This document shows, one piece after another, positions 18,410-28,041 of a stretch of DNA of 64,000 bases. Under the pieces are notes generated by a model. It did no database searches, was not told the DNA's origin, and worked only from the letters and a program-made list of their open reading frames with translations. Every line of letters begins with the position of its first letter. Positions within the stretch are counted from its first letter, which is position 1. The position numbers were made by a program, and so were the translations under genes. The stretch comes from Neisseria sp. Marseille-Q6792 (GTDB lineage Bacteria > Pseudomonadota > Gammaproteobacteria > Burkholderiales > Neisseriaceae): positions 62,001 through 126,000 of the forward strand of contig NZ_OW969598.1 in NCBI RefSeq assembly GCF_943181435.1, read 5' to 3'.

Positions 18410-20263
18410 ATGAACCGTTATCCTTTATGGAAATACCTGCTGATTGCGTTCACGATTGTGGTTGCGGCTGTTTATTCGCTGCCCAACCTTTTTGGTGAAA
18501 CGCCTGCGGTACAGGTATCGACCAACCGACAAGCTATTGTTATCAATGACCAAACCCAGTCTAAAGTAGATGCCGCACTGAAACAGGCAGGTATTCAGAC
18601 GGATGGGATGTTTGTCGTCGACAATTCGTTGAAAGTGCGTTTCAAAGACACTGAAACGCAATTGAAAGCACGCGACATCATCGAAAATACTTTGGGCGAA
18701 GGTTATATTACCGCACTCAACCTTTTGGCAGACAGTCCTGAGTGGATGGCGAAAATCAAAGCCAATCCGATGTTCTTGGGTCTGGACTTGCGCGGCGGTG
18801 TGCATTTCACCATGCAGGTGGACATGAAAGCCGCCATGCAGAAAACATTCGAACGTTATTCCGGCGATATCCGCCGCGAATTGCGCCGCGAAAAAATCCG
18901 CAGCGGTACGGTACGCCAGACTGAAAACAGTCTGACTGTTCCTTTGCAGGATGCCGGTGATGTGCAAAAGGCACTGCCTCAGTTACGCAAGCTGTTTCCT
19001 GAGGCAACGTTAAATTCAGAAGGCAGCAATATTGTATTGACGCTTTCGGAAGAGGCGGTGAATAAAGTACGCTCAGATGCGGTGAAGCAAAACATCACTA
19101 CACTGCATAACCGTGTAAACGAGTTGGGCGTGGCAGAGCCGATTATCCAACAGTCAGGTTTGGATCGCATTGTCGTACAGCTCCCCGGCGTGCAAGATAC
19201 TGCCAAGGCAAAAGACATTATCGGCCGTACTGCGACTTTGGAAGTGCGCATGGTGGAGGATGATCCTGTTAAGTTGCGCGAGGCTTCGGAAGGTAATGTA
19301 CCCGCAGGTTATGAGCTGCTTTCAAGCGGCGGAGATCATCCTGAGACCCTTTTGATCAGCAAGCAGGTCGAATTGACCGGAGATAATATTAATGATGCCC
19401 AGCCTAGTTTTGACCAAATGGGCGCGCCTGCCGTCAGCCTGAGTTTGGACAGCGCAGGCGGCAGTATCTTTGGCGAACTGACTGCTGCAAATGTCGGCAA
19501 ACGCATGGCGATGGTGTTGATCGACCAAGGAAAATCCGAGGTTGTAACCGCACCGGTTATCCGTACTGCCATTACCGGCGGACGCGTGGAAATTTCCGGA
19601 AGCATGACAACAGCCGAAGCCAACGATACTTCATTGTTGCTGCGTGCCGGCTCGCTGGCTGCGCCGATGCAGATTGTCGAAGAACGTACCATCGGTCCGT
19701 CTTTGGGTAAGGAGAACATCGAAAAAGGCTTCCATTCGACTTTATGGGGTTTTGCCATCGTTGCTGCATTCATGGTGGTTTACTATCGTCTGATGGGTTT
19801 CTTTTCTACCATTGCATTGAGCACCAACATACTGTTCCTAATCGGTATTTTGTCTGCCATGCAGGCAACGTTGACCCTGCCAGGTATTGCTGCGTTGGCA
19901 TTGACATTGGGTATGGCAATCGACTCCAACGTCTTGATTAACGAACGTATCCGCGAAGAATTGCGTGCCGGTGTGCCGCCGCAGCAGGCAATTAATCTCG
20001 GTTTCCAACACGCATGGGCGACCATTGTCGATTCGAACCTGACTTCGCTGATTGCCGGTATCGCGCTTTTGGTATTCGGTTCCGGTCCGGTACGCGGTTT
20101 TGCCGTCGTACACTGCTTGGGTATTCTGACTTCGATGTATTCGTCCGTCGTCGTATTCCGTGCGTTGGTCAATCTGTGGTACGGCCGCCGCCGCAAATTG
20201 CAGAACATTTCCATCGGTGCGGTATGGAAACCTGAAGCCGAAACTACGGCAGGTAAGGAGTAA
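18410..20263 (+). CDS. secD: Protein translocase subunit SecD
   Basis: SecD uses the proton-motive force to pull proteins out of SecYEG on the periplasmic side. The 617-residue product has an N-terminal membrane helix, a large periplasmic P1 region starting with the LGLDLRGGVHF motif (about 123), and a C-terminal five-helix RND-type bundle containing GMAIDSNVLINERIREEL. Length is normal for beta-proteobacteria. It is 3 nt from secF. Confidence 0.98.
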   Translation: MNRYPLWKYLLIAFTIVVAAVYSLPNLFGETPAVQVSTNRQAIVINDQTQSKVDAALKQAGIQTDGMFVVDNSLKVRFKDTETQLKARDIIENTLGEGYITALNLLADSPEWMAKIKANPMFLGLDLRGGVHFTMQVDMKAAMQKTFERYSGDIRRELRREKIRSGTVRQTENSLTVPLQDAGDVQKALPQLRKLFPEATLNSEGSNIVLTLSEEAVNKVRSDAVKQNITTLHNRVNELGVAEPIIQQSGLDRIVVQLPGVQDTAKAKDIIGRTATLEVRMVEDDPVKLREASEGNVPAGYELLSSGGDHPETLLISKQVELTGDNINDAQPSFDQMGAPAVSLSLDSAGGSIFGELTAANVGKRMAMVLIDQGKSEVVTAPVIRTAITGGRVEISGSMTTAEANDTSLLLRAGSLAAPMQIVEERTIGPSLGKENIEKGFHSTLWGFAIVAAFMVVYYRLMGFFSTIALSTNILFLIGILSAMQATLTLPGIAALALTLGMAIDSNVLINERIREELRAGVPPQQAINLGFQHAWATIVDSNLTSLIAGIALLVFGSGPVRGFAVVHCLGILTSMYSSVVVFRALVNLWYGRRRKLQNISIGAVWKPEAETTAGKE

Positions 20264-20266
20264 GCT

Positions 20267-21202
20267 ATGGAACTTTTTAAAATCAAACGCGATATTCCGT
20301 TTATGAGCTACGGCAAACTGACGACTTTTATTTCGTTGGTTACCTTTATTGCCGCCGTATTCTTTTTGGTTACCAGAGGCCTGAATTTCTCTGTCGAATT
20401 TACCGGTGGTACGGTAATGGAAGTCCAATATCAGCAGGGTGCGGATGTCAATAAGATGCGCGAACGCCTCGATACGCTGAAAATGGGTGATGTACAGGTT
20501 CAGGCATTGGGTACGAACAAACACATCATGATTCGCCTACCGAACAAAGAAGGCGTTACTTCCGCACAGTTGTCCAACCGTGTGATGGATTTGCTGAAAA
20601 AAGACAGTCCCGACGTTACTTTGCGTCAAGTCGAATTTATCGGCCCGCAAGTCGGTGAGGAATTGGTAAGTAATGGATTGATGGCTTTAGGTTTTGTCGT
20701 TATCGGCATCATTATTTACCTGTCGATGCGTTTCGAATGGCGTTTTGCCGTATCTGCCATTATCGCCAATATGCACGACATCGTGATTATTCTCGGCTGC
20801 TTTGCCTTCTTCCAATGGGAATTTTCGCTGACCGTGTTGGCGGGTATCCTTGCTGTATTGGGCTATTCTGTGAACGAATCCGTCGTCGTCTTCGACCGTA
20901 TCCGTGAAAACTTCCGCAAGTCGGCGATGCGCGGACATACCGTGCCGGAAGTCATCGACAACGCGATTACCGCAACGATGAGCCGCACCATCATTACCCA
21001 CGGTTCGACCGAGGCAATGGTCGTATCCATGCTGGTGTTCGGCGGTGCGGCCTTGCACGGCTTTTCTATGGCGTTGACCATTGGCATCGTGTTCGGCATT
21101 TATTCTTCCGTATTGGTTGCCAGCCCGCTCTTACTGATGTTTGGCTTGAGCCGTGAAAATATCGCCAAGGAAGCGAAACAGAAGGAAGAAATTGTGGTCT
21201 GA
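20267..21202 (+). CDS. secF: Protein translocase subunit SecF
   Basis: SecF is the partner of SecD. The 311-residue product has the LNFSVEFTGGTVMEVQY motif after the first helix and GYSVNESVVVFDRIREN in the fourth-helix region, both conserved in the family. It directly follows secD and is closed by an uptake-sequence terminator (21207-21253). Confidence 0.98.
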   Translation: MELFKIKRDIPFMSYGKLTTFISLVTFIAAVFFLVTRGLNFSVEFTGGTVMEVQYQQGADVNKMRERLDTLKMGDVQVQALGTNKHIMIRLPNKEGVTSAQLSNRVMDLLKKDSPDVTLRQVEFIGPQVGEELVSNGLMALGFVVIGIIIYLSMRFEWRFAVSAIIANMHDIVIILGCFAFFQWEFSLTVLAGILAVLGYSVNESVVVFDRIRENFRKSAMRGHTVPEVIDNAITATMSRTIITHGSTEAMVVSMLVFGGAALHGFSMALTIGIVFGIYSSVLVASPLLLMFGLSRENIAKEAKQKEEIVV

Positions 21203-21206
21203 TGTC

Positions 21207-21253
21207 AAATGCCGTCTGAAACCGGAAGATGTCTCCGTTTTCAGACGGCATTT
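21207..21253 (+). terminator. Uptake-sequence inverted pair after secF
   Basis: AAATGCCGTCTGAAA (21207-21221) pairs with its complement at 21238-21253 across a loop of about 16 nt, directly after secF. Confidence 0.75.
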
Positions 21254-21406
21254 CGCCGACATCGCAAAATATCGTGCAGAACAGCAAAAATTGTGTGATA
21301 ATGCGCCGTTCCTGTTTCAGGAATAGGGAGTTTGCCGTTGTCGAGGCTTGGCAAACTTGTCTGAATCCCATTTGGGGTTCTTTTTATTTTTCGGAGTTTT
21401 TCCATT

Positions 21407-21676
21407 ATGGCACTGACCGTAGAACAAAAAGCGCAAATCGTTAAAGATTTCCAACGCAAAGAAGGCGATACCGGCTCTTCTGAAGTACAAGTCGCCCTGT
21501 TGACTTTCCGCATTAACGACCTGACCCCCCACTTCAAAGCCAACCCCAAAGACCACCACAGCCGTCGCGGCCTGCTGAAAATGGTTAGCCAACGCCGCCG
21601 TTTGTTGGCCTACTTGCGCCGTACCCAACCTGATACGTATCGTGCGTTGATTACCCGCTTGGGTCTGCGTAAATAA
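21407..21676 (+). CDS. rpsO: 30S ribosomal protein S15
   Basis: uS15 of the small subunit, 89 residues, with the family signature ([35 protein letters not shown]). It is monocistronic, with a strong intrinsic terminator 14 nt after the stop. Confidence 0.98.
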   Translation: MALTVEQKAQIVKDFQRKEGDTGSSEVQVALLTFRINDLTPHFKANPKDHHSRRGLLKMVSQRRRLLAYLRRTQPDTYRALITRLGLRK

Positions 21677-21689
21677 TTGCGCTTTCCGA

Positions 21690-21713
21690 CACCGCCCAGA
21701 AAAATGGGCGGTG
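21690..21713 (+). terminator. Intrinsic terminator of rpsO
   Basis: A perfect 9-bp stem, CACCGCCCA and TGGGCGGTG, with a 6-nt A-rich loop, is followed by TTTTCTTTT. This is a classical rho-independent terminator. Confidence 0.9.
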
Positions 21714-21756
21714 TTTTCTTTTCTGTTGCTTTCCGACAAGTTCAAATCCATATTTA

Positions 21757-21786
21757 TTGCCCGAAAACCGCATAAACTAATATAAT
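21757..21786 (+). promoter_or_regulatory. Candidate sigma-70 promoter of potABC
   Basis: TTGCCC (21757-21762) and TATAAT (21781-21786) are separated by 18 bp. The long leader to potA (about 160 nt) contains one uptake sequence (about 21842). Confidence 0.45.
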
Positions 21787-21952
21787 ACAAAGTTCTTTGG
21801 AATCCTGTTCCATTTCATGCTGCCCGTGCGCTTCACAAGAGTTTCAGACGGCATCAGACGTTGCGACTCCCGCCAGCAATCAAACAGCTTTTTATCACCC
21901 ATTCGAAAATCCGTTTTGCCGGTACTCGTCTTTTTATTGGAGTATTGCCATT

Positions 21953-23077
21953 ATGACCGCAACCACTGCGTCTTCAGCCAAACCTTATCTCAAAATCCAA
22001 GGCTTGGTGAAAAAGTTTGGTGACAATTACGCTGTCGATAACATCGACTTGGACATTTATCAACATGAAATCTTTGCCCTTTTGGGCAGTTCCGGCAGCG
22101 GAAAATCTACGCTGCTGCGTATGCTGGCGGGTATGGAAAGCCCCAATCAGGGCAAAATCATCCTTGACGGTCAGGATATTACCAAGCTTGCACCCTACGA
22201 ACGTCCCATCAATATGATGTTTCAAAGCTATGCCCTGTTCCCGCACATGACCGTGGAGCAGAACATTGCCTTCGGATTGAAGCAGGACAAAATGCCTAAG
22301 GATGAAATCGCCGCGCGTGTGGAAGAAATGCTGCGTCTGGTTCAGATGACCAAGTATGCCAAGCGCAAGCCTCATCAATTGTCCGGTGGTCAGCAGCAGC
22401 GCATCGCTTTGGCACGCAGTCTGGCAAAACGTCCGAAAATTCTGCTGCTGGACGAGCCCCTCGGCGCGTTGGACAAAAAATTGCGCCAGCAAACCCAGCT
22501 TGAATTGGTCAATACACTGGAGCAAGTCGGCGTAACCTGCATCATGGTCACTCACGACCAAGAAGAAGCCATGACGATGGCAACCCGTATTGCCATTATG
22601 TCTGATGGTCAGTTGCAGCAGGTCGGTACACCCAGTGATGTGTATGACTATCCCAACAGCCGCTTTACTGCCGAGTTTATCGGCGAAACCAATATTTTTG
22701 ACGGTGTCGTGATTGAAGATCATGCCGACTATGCCGTCATCGAATGCAAAGGTTTAGAAAACCACGTCCGTATCGATCATGGTTTGGGCGGCCCGAGCGA
22801 GCAGGATCTTTGGGTTAGTATTCGACCAGAGGATATTGATTTGTATAAAGAAAAACCTGATCATTTGGGCGATTATAACTGGGCGAAAGGCACGGTAAAA
22901 GAAATTGCCTATTTGGGCAGCTTCGCCATTTACCACATCAAACTCGCCAACGGGCGCGTCGTCAAAAGCCAAGTCCCTGCCCCTTACTGGTATGTGCGTA
23001 ACATCACGCCGCCGACTTGGGACGAAACCGTGTATATCAGCTGGCCGGAAAACCAACCGACTCCGTTGTTCCGTTGA
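21953..23077 (+). CDS. potA: Spermidine/putrescine ABC transporter ATP-binding protein
   Basis: This is the ATPase of a polyamine importer. The 374-residue product has Walker A (GSSGSGKST), the LSGGQQQR signature, Walker B (ILLLDEPLGALD), the switch histidine (VTHDQEEA) and a C-terminal TOBE region. ATG 21953 follows TTGGAG; the frame extends upstream to 21797 but without a ribosome site. It is first in potA-potB-potC. The substrate-binding protein potD is 13 kb away. Confidence 0.94.
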   Translation: MTATTASSAKPYLKIQGLVKKFGDNYAVDNIDLDIYQHEIFALLGSSGSGKSTLLRMLAGMESPNQGKIILDGQDITKLAPYERPINMMFQSYALFPHMTVEQNIAFGLKQDKMPKDEIAARVEEMLRLVQMTKYAKRKPHQLSGGQQQRIALARSLAKRPKILLLDEPLGALDKKLRQQTQLELVNTLEQVGVTCIMVTHDQEEAMTMATRIAIMSDGQLQQVGTPSDVYDYPNSRFTAEFIGETNIFDGVVIEDHADYAVIECKGLENHVRIDHGLGGPSEQDLWVSIRPEDIDLYKEKPDHLGDYNWAKGTVKEIAYLGSFAIYHIKLANGRVVKSQVPAPYWYVRNITPPTWDETVYISWPENQPTPLFR

Positions 23078-23092
23078 TTTAAGGGGAGTGAG

Positions 23093-24058
23093 ATGAACCT
23101 TAAAAAACTGAAAAACAAACTGTTCCGCCGCCCGGGGCAGCGTGCGGTGATTGCCGTACCGTATATTTGGCTTTTGGTGCTATTTCTGATTCCGTTCGCC
23201 ATCGTGCTGAAAATCAGCTTTGCCGAACAAGAAATCGCCATTCCGCCGTTTACGCCGTTGACCAGCATCGATGAAGATTTAGGTCGTCTGAATATCGCCA
23301 TCAGTTATCAAAACTATGCCGATATTTTCCAAAATTTCTGGAATACCCTGAATCCCTTCGGCGATAGTGAAAACAGCAATATCTATCTGATGACTTATTG
23401 GTCTTCAATTAAGACTGCGTTGACGACGACGGTGATTTGCCTGTTGGTCGGTTACCCGACTGCCTATGCGATTTCCCGCGCCAATCCTTCTGTCCGTAAT
23501 GGTTTGCTGCTTGCCATTATGCTGCCCTTTTGGACATCGTTCCTGCTGCGTGTCTATGCGTGGATGGGTCTGCTCGGGCATAACGGCATCATAAACAACT
23601 TATTGATTAAGATGGGTATTATCAGTGAACCATTAGATTTGTTCTACAATGCGTTCTCATTGAACTTGGTGATGGTTTATGCCTATCTGCCGTTTATGAT
23701 TCTGCCGCTTTACACGCAGCTGGTGAAACTGGACAGCCGCCTGCTCGAAGCAGCTTCCGATTTGGGTGCGGGACCGGTTAAGTCGTTCTTGACGATTACA
23801 CTGCCTCTGTCTAAAACCGGCATTATTGCAGGTTCGATGCTGGTTTTCGTCCCCGCTGTCGGCGAGTTCGTTATTCCCGAGCTGGTCGGAGGTTCGGAAA
23901 ACTTGATGATTGGTAAAGTCTTGTGGCAGGCATTCTTTGATCAAAACAACTGGCCGTTGGCTTCCGCCGTCGCCGTTGTGATGGTCGCGCTGCTGGTCGT
24001 GCCGATTGCGCTGTTCCAGCATTATGAAAACCGCGAATTGGAAGAAGGAGCCAAATAA
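23093..24058 (+). CDS. potB: Spermidine/putrescine ABC transporter permease (PotB/PotH type)
   Basis: A 321-residue inner-membrane permease with six helices and the EAA loop EAASDLGAGPVKSFLTITLP. It starts 15 nt after potA with AAGGGGAG as ribosome site, and its stop codon overlaps the potC start (TAATG), so the two are coupled. Confidence 0.94.
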   Translation: MNLKKLKNKLFRRPGQRAVIAVPYIWLLVLFLIPFAIVLKISFAEQEIAIPPFTPLTSIDEDLGRLNIAISYQNYADIFQNFWNTLNPFGDSENSNIYLMTYWSSIKTALTTTVICLLVGYPTAYAISRANPSVRNGLLLAIMLPFWTSFLLRVYAWMGLLGHNGIINNLLIKMGIISEPLDLFYNAFSLNLVMVYAYLPFMILPLYTQLVKLDSRLLEAASDLGAGPVKSFLTITLPLSKTGIIAGSMLVFVPAVGEFVIPELVGGSENLMIGKVLWQAFFDQNNWPLASAVAVVMVALLVVPIALFQHYENRELEEGAK

Positions 24059-24945
24059 TGCAGAAATCCAAATTATCTTGGTTCTTGAAACTGATGTTGG
24101 CACTGTCACTGGCGTTTCTGTATATCCCGCTAGTCGTTTTGGTTGTCTATTCGTTTAACGAATCCAAGCTCGTTACCGTTTGGGGCGGCTTTTCGACCAA
24201 GTGGTACGGCGCATTGCTGGAAAACGACACCATCTTGGAAGCTGCTTGGTTATCGCTGCGTATTGCCGTTGTGTCTTCGCTTGCCGCCGTCGTTTTGGGT
24301 ACGCTGGCGGGCTATGCGATGGCGCGTATCAAACGTTTCCGCGGCAGTACCTTGTTTGCCGGTATGATTTCCGCGCCTATGGTGATGCCCGACGTGATTA
24401 CCGGTCTGTCTATGCTGCTGCTGATTATTCAGGTGCAGATGTTCCTGCAAGGTAGCGAATTGCTGCAATCGCTTTATTTTGATCGAGGCTTTTTCACTAT
24501 TTTCTTAGGACATACCACGCTTTGCATGGCATACATTACCGTTGTCATCCGTTCGCGTCTGGTTGAGCTTGACCAATCGCTCGAAGAAGCTGCAATGGAT
24601 TTGGGTGCGCGTCCGCTGAAAATCTTTTTTGTCATCACTTTGCCTTTGATTGCCCCTGCCATCGCTTCAGGCTTTCTGCTCGGCATTACCCTGTCTTTGG
24701 ATGATTTGGTGATTACCTCCTTCCTGTCCGGCCCCGGTTCTTCTACATTGCCGCAGGTGATTTTCTCCAAAATTAAGCTGGGTCTTGATCCTCAGATGAA
24801 TGTCTTGGCAACCATCCTGATCGGCATCATCGGAACATTGGTCATCATCGTTAATTATTGGATGATGAGGCAGGCAACCAAGCGCGACCGCGAGGCGGCA
24901 GAAGCCTACCGCCAGGAAAAACTGGCTGCCGAGAAAGCGCATTGA
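24058..24945 (+). CDS. potC: Spermidine/putrescine ABC transporter permease (PotC/PotI type)
   Basis: The second permease, 295 residues, with six membrane helices and the EAA loop EEAAMDLGARPLKIFFVITL. It overlaps potB by one base. The charged tail (KRDREAAEAYRQEKLAAEKAH) is cytoplasmic. A strong terminator follows at 24955-24983. Confidence 0.94.
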   Translation: MQKSKLSWFLKLMLALSLAFLYIPLVVLVVYSFNESKLVTVWGGFSTKWYGALLENDTILEAAWLSLRIAVVSSLAAVVLGTLAGYAMARIKRFRGSTLFAGMISAPMVMPDVITGLSMLLLIIQVQMFLQGSELLQSLYFDRGFFTIFLGHTTLCMAYITVVIRSRLVELDQSLEEAAMDLGARPLKIFFVITLPLIAPAIASGFLLGITLSLDDLVITSFLSGPGSSTLPQVIFSKIKLGLDPQMNVLATILIGIIGTLVIIVNYWMMRQATKRDREAAEAYRQEKLAAEKAH

Positions 24946-24954
24946 CCGACAGGG

Positions 24955-24983
24955 CAGGCTGACCGCATTATCAGGTCAGCCTG
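24955..24983 (+). terminator. Intrinsic terminator of potABC
   Basis: A 10-bp perfect stem, CAGGCTGACC and GGTCAGCCTG, with a 9-nt loop, is followed by TTTTCTT. A second, uptake-sequence hairpin (25005-25046) lies just beyond it. Confidence 0.85.
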
Positions 24984-25004
24984 TTTTCTTAAAGTAATTT
25001 CCCG

Positions 25005-25046
25005 TTCAGACGGCATGGTACGGCAAACCATATCATGCCGTCTGAA
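25005..25046. terminator. Outward-facing uptake-sequence pair between potC and the oxidase gene
   Basis: TTCAGACGGCATG (25005-25017) and CATGCCGTCTGAA (25034-25046) form a 13-bp stem with a 16-nt loop. The pair is in the reverse order to the other terminators here (TTCAGACGG first), so the termini with AA lie at the base. Confidence 0.6.
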
Positions 25047-25070
25047 AATATACCTGATAAAGTAAACATA

Positions 25071-26366
25071 ATGATTCGTCCTGATTTTCAAGAATATCTA
25101 CCTTCTTATTATTTTAGTTCGGTTAATCCTCATACTGTTTATCCGAAACTTCAATGCCGTCTGAAAACCGAAACCTGCATTATCGGCGGCGGTTTGAGCG
25201 GTTTGTGTACCGCATTGCCGCTGGCGGAACACGGACATGAAGCCGTCGTTTTGGAAGCCGCGCGTATCGGTTTCGGCGCATCCGGCAGGAGCGGCGGGCA
25301 GGTCATCAGCGACTACGCCTGCGGTATGGAGGAAATTGAAAAACAGGTCGGCTTGGAGCAGGCGCAATGGTTTTGGCAACAGTCTTTGCAGGCGGTCGAA
25401 CTGGTGGACGAACGCGTCCGCAAACATGCCATCGATTGCGATTGGCAGCGCGGTTATGCCACGGTTGCTGTCCGTCCGCAGCATTGGGAAGAGTTGCAGC
25501 AGTGGCATGAATACGCCCAACGGCATTACGGTGCGAGTCATTATCAACTTTGGGATAAAGCCGAGTTGAAACAGCAGCTTGACAGCGATATGTACCAAGG
25601 GGCGCAATTCGACCCCTTATCCGGACACCTGCACCCGCTCAATTACACTTTGGGCATCGCCCGCGCCGCTGCCGAAGCCGGCGTGCAGATTTTCGAGCAG
25701 TCCCCGATGACGCGCATCGAACCGCATCAAAACGGTTGGCTGGTTTACACGCCCGAAGGTAGCGTCGAGTGCAAAAATGTGGTCTATGCCGTCAATACCT
25801 ATGCCGGTTTGAACCCGATATTCAAGCCTTTGGAGCGCAAGGCGATTGCCGTCAGCACCTTTATTATTGCCACCGAACCCTTGGGCGCGCGCGCAAAAGG
25901 GCTTATCCGCAACAATATGGCAGTATGCGACAACCGCCATATTTTGGACTATTACCGCCTCAGCGCGGACGGCAGGCTGCTTTTCGGCGGTAAGGATAAC
26001 GAGTTTATCGACGATCCCGCGCGTATGACCGAGCTTGTCCGCCAAGATATGCTTAAAGTTTTTCCGCAGCTTGGCGATGTCAAAATCGAATATTCGTGGG
26101 GCGGGGAGTGCGATATTACCGCCAACCTTGTCCCGCATTTCGGACGTTTGGCCGCAAATGTTTTTTATGCGCAAGGTTATTCCGGCCATGGTATGGCAAT
26201 AACGGGTATTGCCGGTTTGGCGGTTGCCGAAGCAATTTTAGGGGACGAATGCCGTCTGAAGCCGTTTGAACAGTTGAGCCAGCCGAATATCATCCTCCAG
26301 CCGTTTTTGAGAAAACTCGGTTCTTTCCTCGGCTCGAAATATTATCAGTGGAAAGACAGCCGTTAA
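25071..26366 (+). CDS. FAD-dependent amine/amino-acid oxidase (PuuB/OrdL-like)
   Basis: A 431-residue DAO-family flavoprotein most like gamma-glutamylputrescine oxidases. An N-terminal FAD-binding GGGLSGL turn (about residue 36), GASGRSGGQVIS, and a C-terminal GYSGHGMAITGIAG FAD loop are present. ATG 25071 is used; the upstream in-frame ATG at 25035 is part of an uptake sequence. It directly follows potABC, which fits polyamine catabolism after import, but it is separated by two terminators and no other Puu pathway genes are nearby. The exact substrate is unproven. Confidence 0.82.
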   Translation: MIRPDFQEYLPSYYFSSVNPHTVYPKLQCRLKTETCIIGGGLSGLCTALPLAEHGHEAVVLEAARIGFGASGRSGGQVISDYACGMEEIEKQVGLEQAQWFWQQSLQAVELVDERVRKHAIDCDWQRGYATVAVRPQHWEELQQWHEYAQRHYGASHYQLWDKAELKQQLDSDMYQGAQFDPLSGHLHPLNYTLGIARAAAEAGVQIFEQSPMTRIEPHQNGWLVYTPEGSVECKNVVYAVNTYAGLNPIFKPLERKAIAVSTFIIATEPLGARAKGLIRNNMAVCDNRHILDYYRLSADGRLLFGGKDNEFIDDPARMTELVRQDMLKVFPQLGDVKIEYSWGGECDITANLVPHFGRLAANVFYAQGYSGHGMAITGIAGLAVAEAILGDECRLKPFEQLSQPNIILQPFLRKLGSFLGSKYYQWKDSR

Positions 26367-26410
26367 GTATCGTAGGCAGTATGTTTGTCCATCGGCGGAC
26401 AATGTGAAAA

Positions 26411-26449
26411 ATGCCGTCTGAAACCCGATTTTCAGGCTTCAGACGGCAT
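26411..26449. terminator. Bidirectional uptake-sequence terminator between oxidase and amt
   Basis: ATGCCGTCTGAA and TTCAGACGGCAT face each other between two convergent genes. Stem and loop are the same as in the hairpin at 28281-28319. Confidence 0.8.
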
Positions 26450-26457
26450 AGCCGCCC

Positions 26458-27762
26458 TTATTCCACGCGTTCGCCGTGGATATTCAGATCCAAGCCCTCG
26501 CGTTCGACATCCTTGCCGACGCGCAGGCCGCCGCAGATTTTCCCCACAACCTTCAAAATCGCCCAACTCATCAGCCCGCTGTATGCCGCCATAACGAACC
26601 CGTCTTTTACCTGTATCCACAACTGCTGCCAAACTGCCGCATCCCCGCCGAAAATGCGGTTGTCGAAAAAGATGCCGGTCAATATTCCGCCCACCAGCCC
26701 GCCGAATCCGTGTATGCCGAAAGCGTCCAAAGAATCATCGTAACGCAATTTGTGTTTGACGACGGTGACGGACACAAAGCACGCGGCGGCAGTCAATATA
26801 CCGATGGCGGCCGCGCCCGACGGGCCGGTAAAGCCGGCGGCAGGGGTGATGCCGACCAGCCCGGAAACCGCGCCGGAAGCCAGCCCCAAAGCGGAAGGTT
26901 TGTGTCCCGCTATTTTTTCGCAGGCAAGCCAGCCTGCCGCGCCGAATATGGCCGACACCTGCGTTACCGCCATCGCCATACCCGCCGCCGCGTCTGCCGC
27001 AAGCGCCGAACCGGCGTTAAAGCCGAACCAGCCGAACCACAACATTGCCGCGCCGATCAGCGTCATCGCCATATTGTGCGGAGGCATCGCCTCGCGCCCG
27101 TAGCCTATGCGCCTGCCCAAAACCAAGGCGGCGACAAGTCCCGCGATACCGGCATTGATGTGCACCACCGTACCGCCGGCATAATCCAATACGCCGCCTT
27201 TGCTCATAAAGCCGCCGCCCCACACCCAATGCGCGCCCGGCACATAAACCAATAAAAACCATATGCCCGAAAACAGCATCATTGCCGAATATTTCATCCG
27301 TTCGGCAAACGCGCCAGTAATAATGGCGGTCGAAATAATGGCAAACGTCATCTGGAAAAACATAAATACCGGTTCGGGAACAGTCGGTGCATTAGGCGAG
27401 ACGGTCAACATTTTTGCGGCAGCGTCTATCTGCATCCCGTTTAAAAATACGCGCCCCAAACCGCCGATAAAGGCATTTCCCGGCGTGAACGCCAAAGAAT
27501 AGCCGACGGCGACCCAAAGAATGCCCACCAATGCCGCGATGGAAAAGCTGTGCATCATCGTCGAGAGCAGGTTTTTTTTCCGCACCATACCGCCGTAGAA
27601 TAAAGCCAGTCCGGGAAGCGTCATCAACAATACCAAGGCAGCCGCAGTCATCACCCAGGCGGTATCGCCCGAATTGATGGCGGAATAAGGTTTCCACCAG
27701 TTTAATGGTTCTGCCGATAGGGATGCCGGCAGCAAAGATGCCGCCCATATGTGTTTTTTCAT
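26458..27762 (-). CDS. amt: Ammonium transporter Amt
   Basis: Amt/MEP/Rh channel for NH4+/NH3 uptake. The 434-residue product has an N-terminal signal-like helix and about 11 membrane helices. The channel histidines are in HNMAMTLIGAAMLWFGWFGFNAG (first) and HGFGGLVGGILTG (second). The C-terminal tail is short. No glnK/glnB lies beside it, unlike many bacteria. The 580-bp upstream region contains two related palindromes, possibly operators. Confidence 0.95.
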   Translation of the reverse strand: MKKHIWAASLLPASLSAEPLNWWKPYSAINSGDTAWVMTAAALVLLMTLPGLALFYGGMVRKKNLLSTMMHSFSIAALVGILWVAVGYSLAFTPGNAFIGGLGRVFLNGMQIDAAAKMLTVSPNAPTVPEPVFMFFQMTFAIISTAIITGAFAERMKYSAMMLFSGIWFLLVYVPGAHWVWGGGFMSKGGVLDYAGGTVVHINAGIAGLVAALVLGRRIGYGREAMPPHNMAMTLIGAAMLWFGWFGFNAGSALAADAAAGMAMAVTQVSAIFGAAGWLACEKIAGHKPSALGLASGAVSGLVGITPAAGFTGPSGAAAIGILTAAACFVSVTVVKHKLRYDDSLDAFGIHGFGGLVGGILTGIFFDNRIFGGDAAVWQQLWIQVKDGFVMAAYSGLMSWAILKVVGKICGGLRVGKDVEREGLDLNIHGERVE

Positions 27763-27968
27763 TTTGATTGAAGTTTCCTTAATGGTTGGATCCTGTCTTT
27801 CGGGAAGGCGGGGTCGGGGCTTGTCCGGGAGGCGCGGGGAATTGTGCCGATGTGCCGCCCTGTGTGAAACAAATCCCTTGTTTGAACGTGAAAATAGTGC
27901 ATCCGATCCGTCGTATCCGTTGTCCGGCAGGAGGGTGCATCCTCAGGCGGCGCATATGGGGGCGGATG

Positions 27969-27982
27969 GATTGTCAACAATC
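27969..27982. promoter_or_regulatory. Candidate operator 1 upstream of amt
   Basis: GATTGTCAACAATC is a palindrome with arms GATTGT and ACAATC. Read on the minus strand, its core is ATTGTTGACAAT, the same as operator 2. The shape suits a dimeric regulator (for example GntR/FCD type), but no regulator is identified. Confidence 0.4.
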
Positions 27983-28021
27983 TACCGTAGGAAAATATAC
28001 AGAGGTTTGGAGGATAAGGCA

Positions 28022-28041
28022 AAATATTGTTGACAATATTT
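28022..28041. promoter_or_regulatory. Candidate operator 2 upstream of amt
   Basis: AAATATTGT-TG-ACAATATTT is a near-perfect 20-bp palindrome. Its 12-bp core is identical to operator 1 in inverted orientation, with centres 56 bp apart. Confidence 0.45.
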
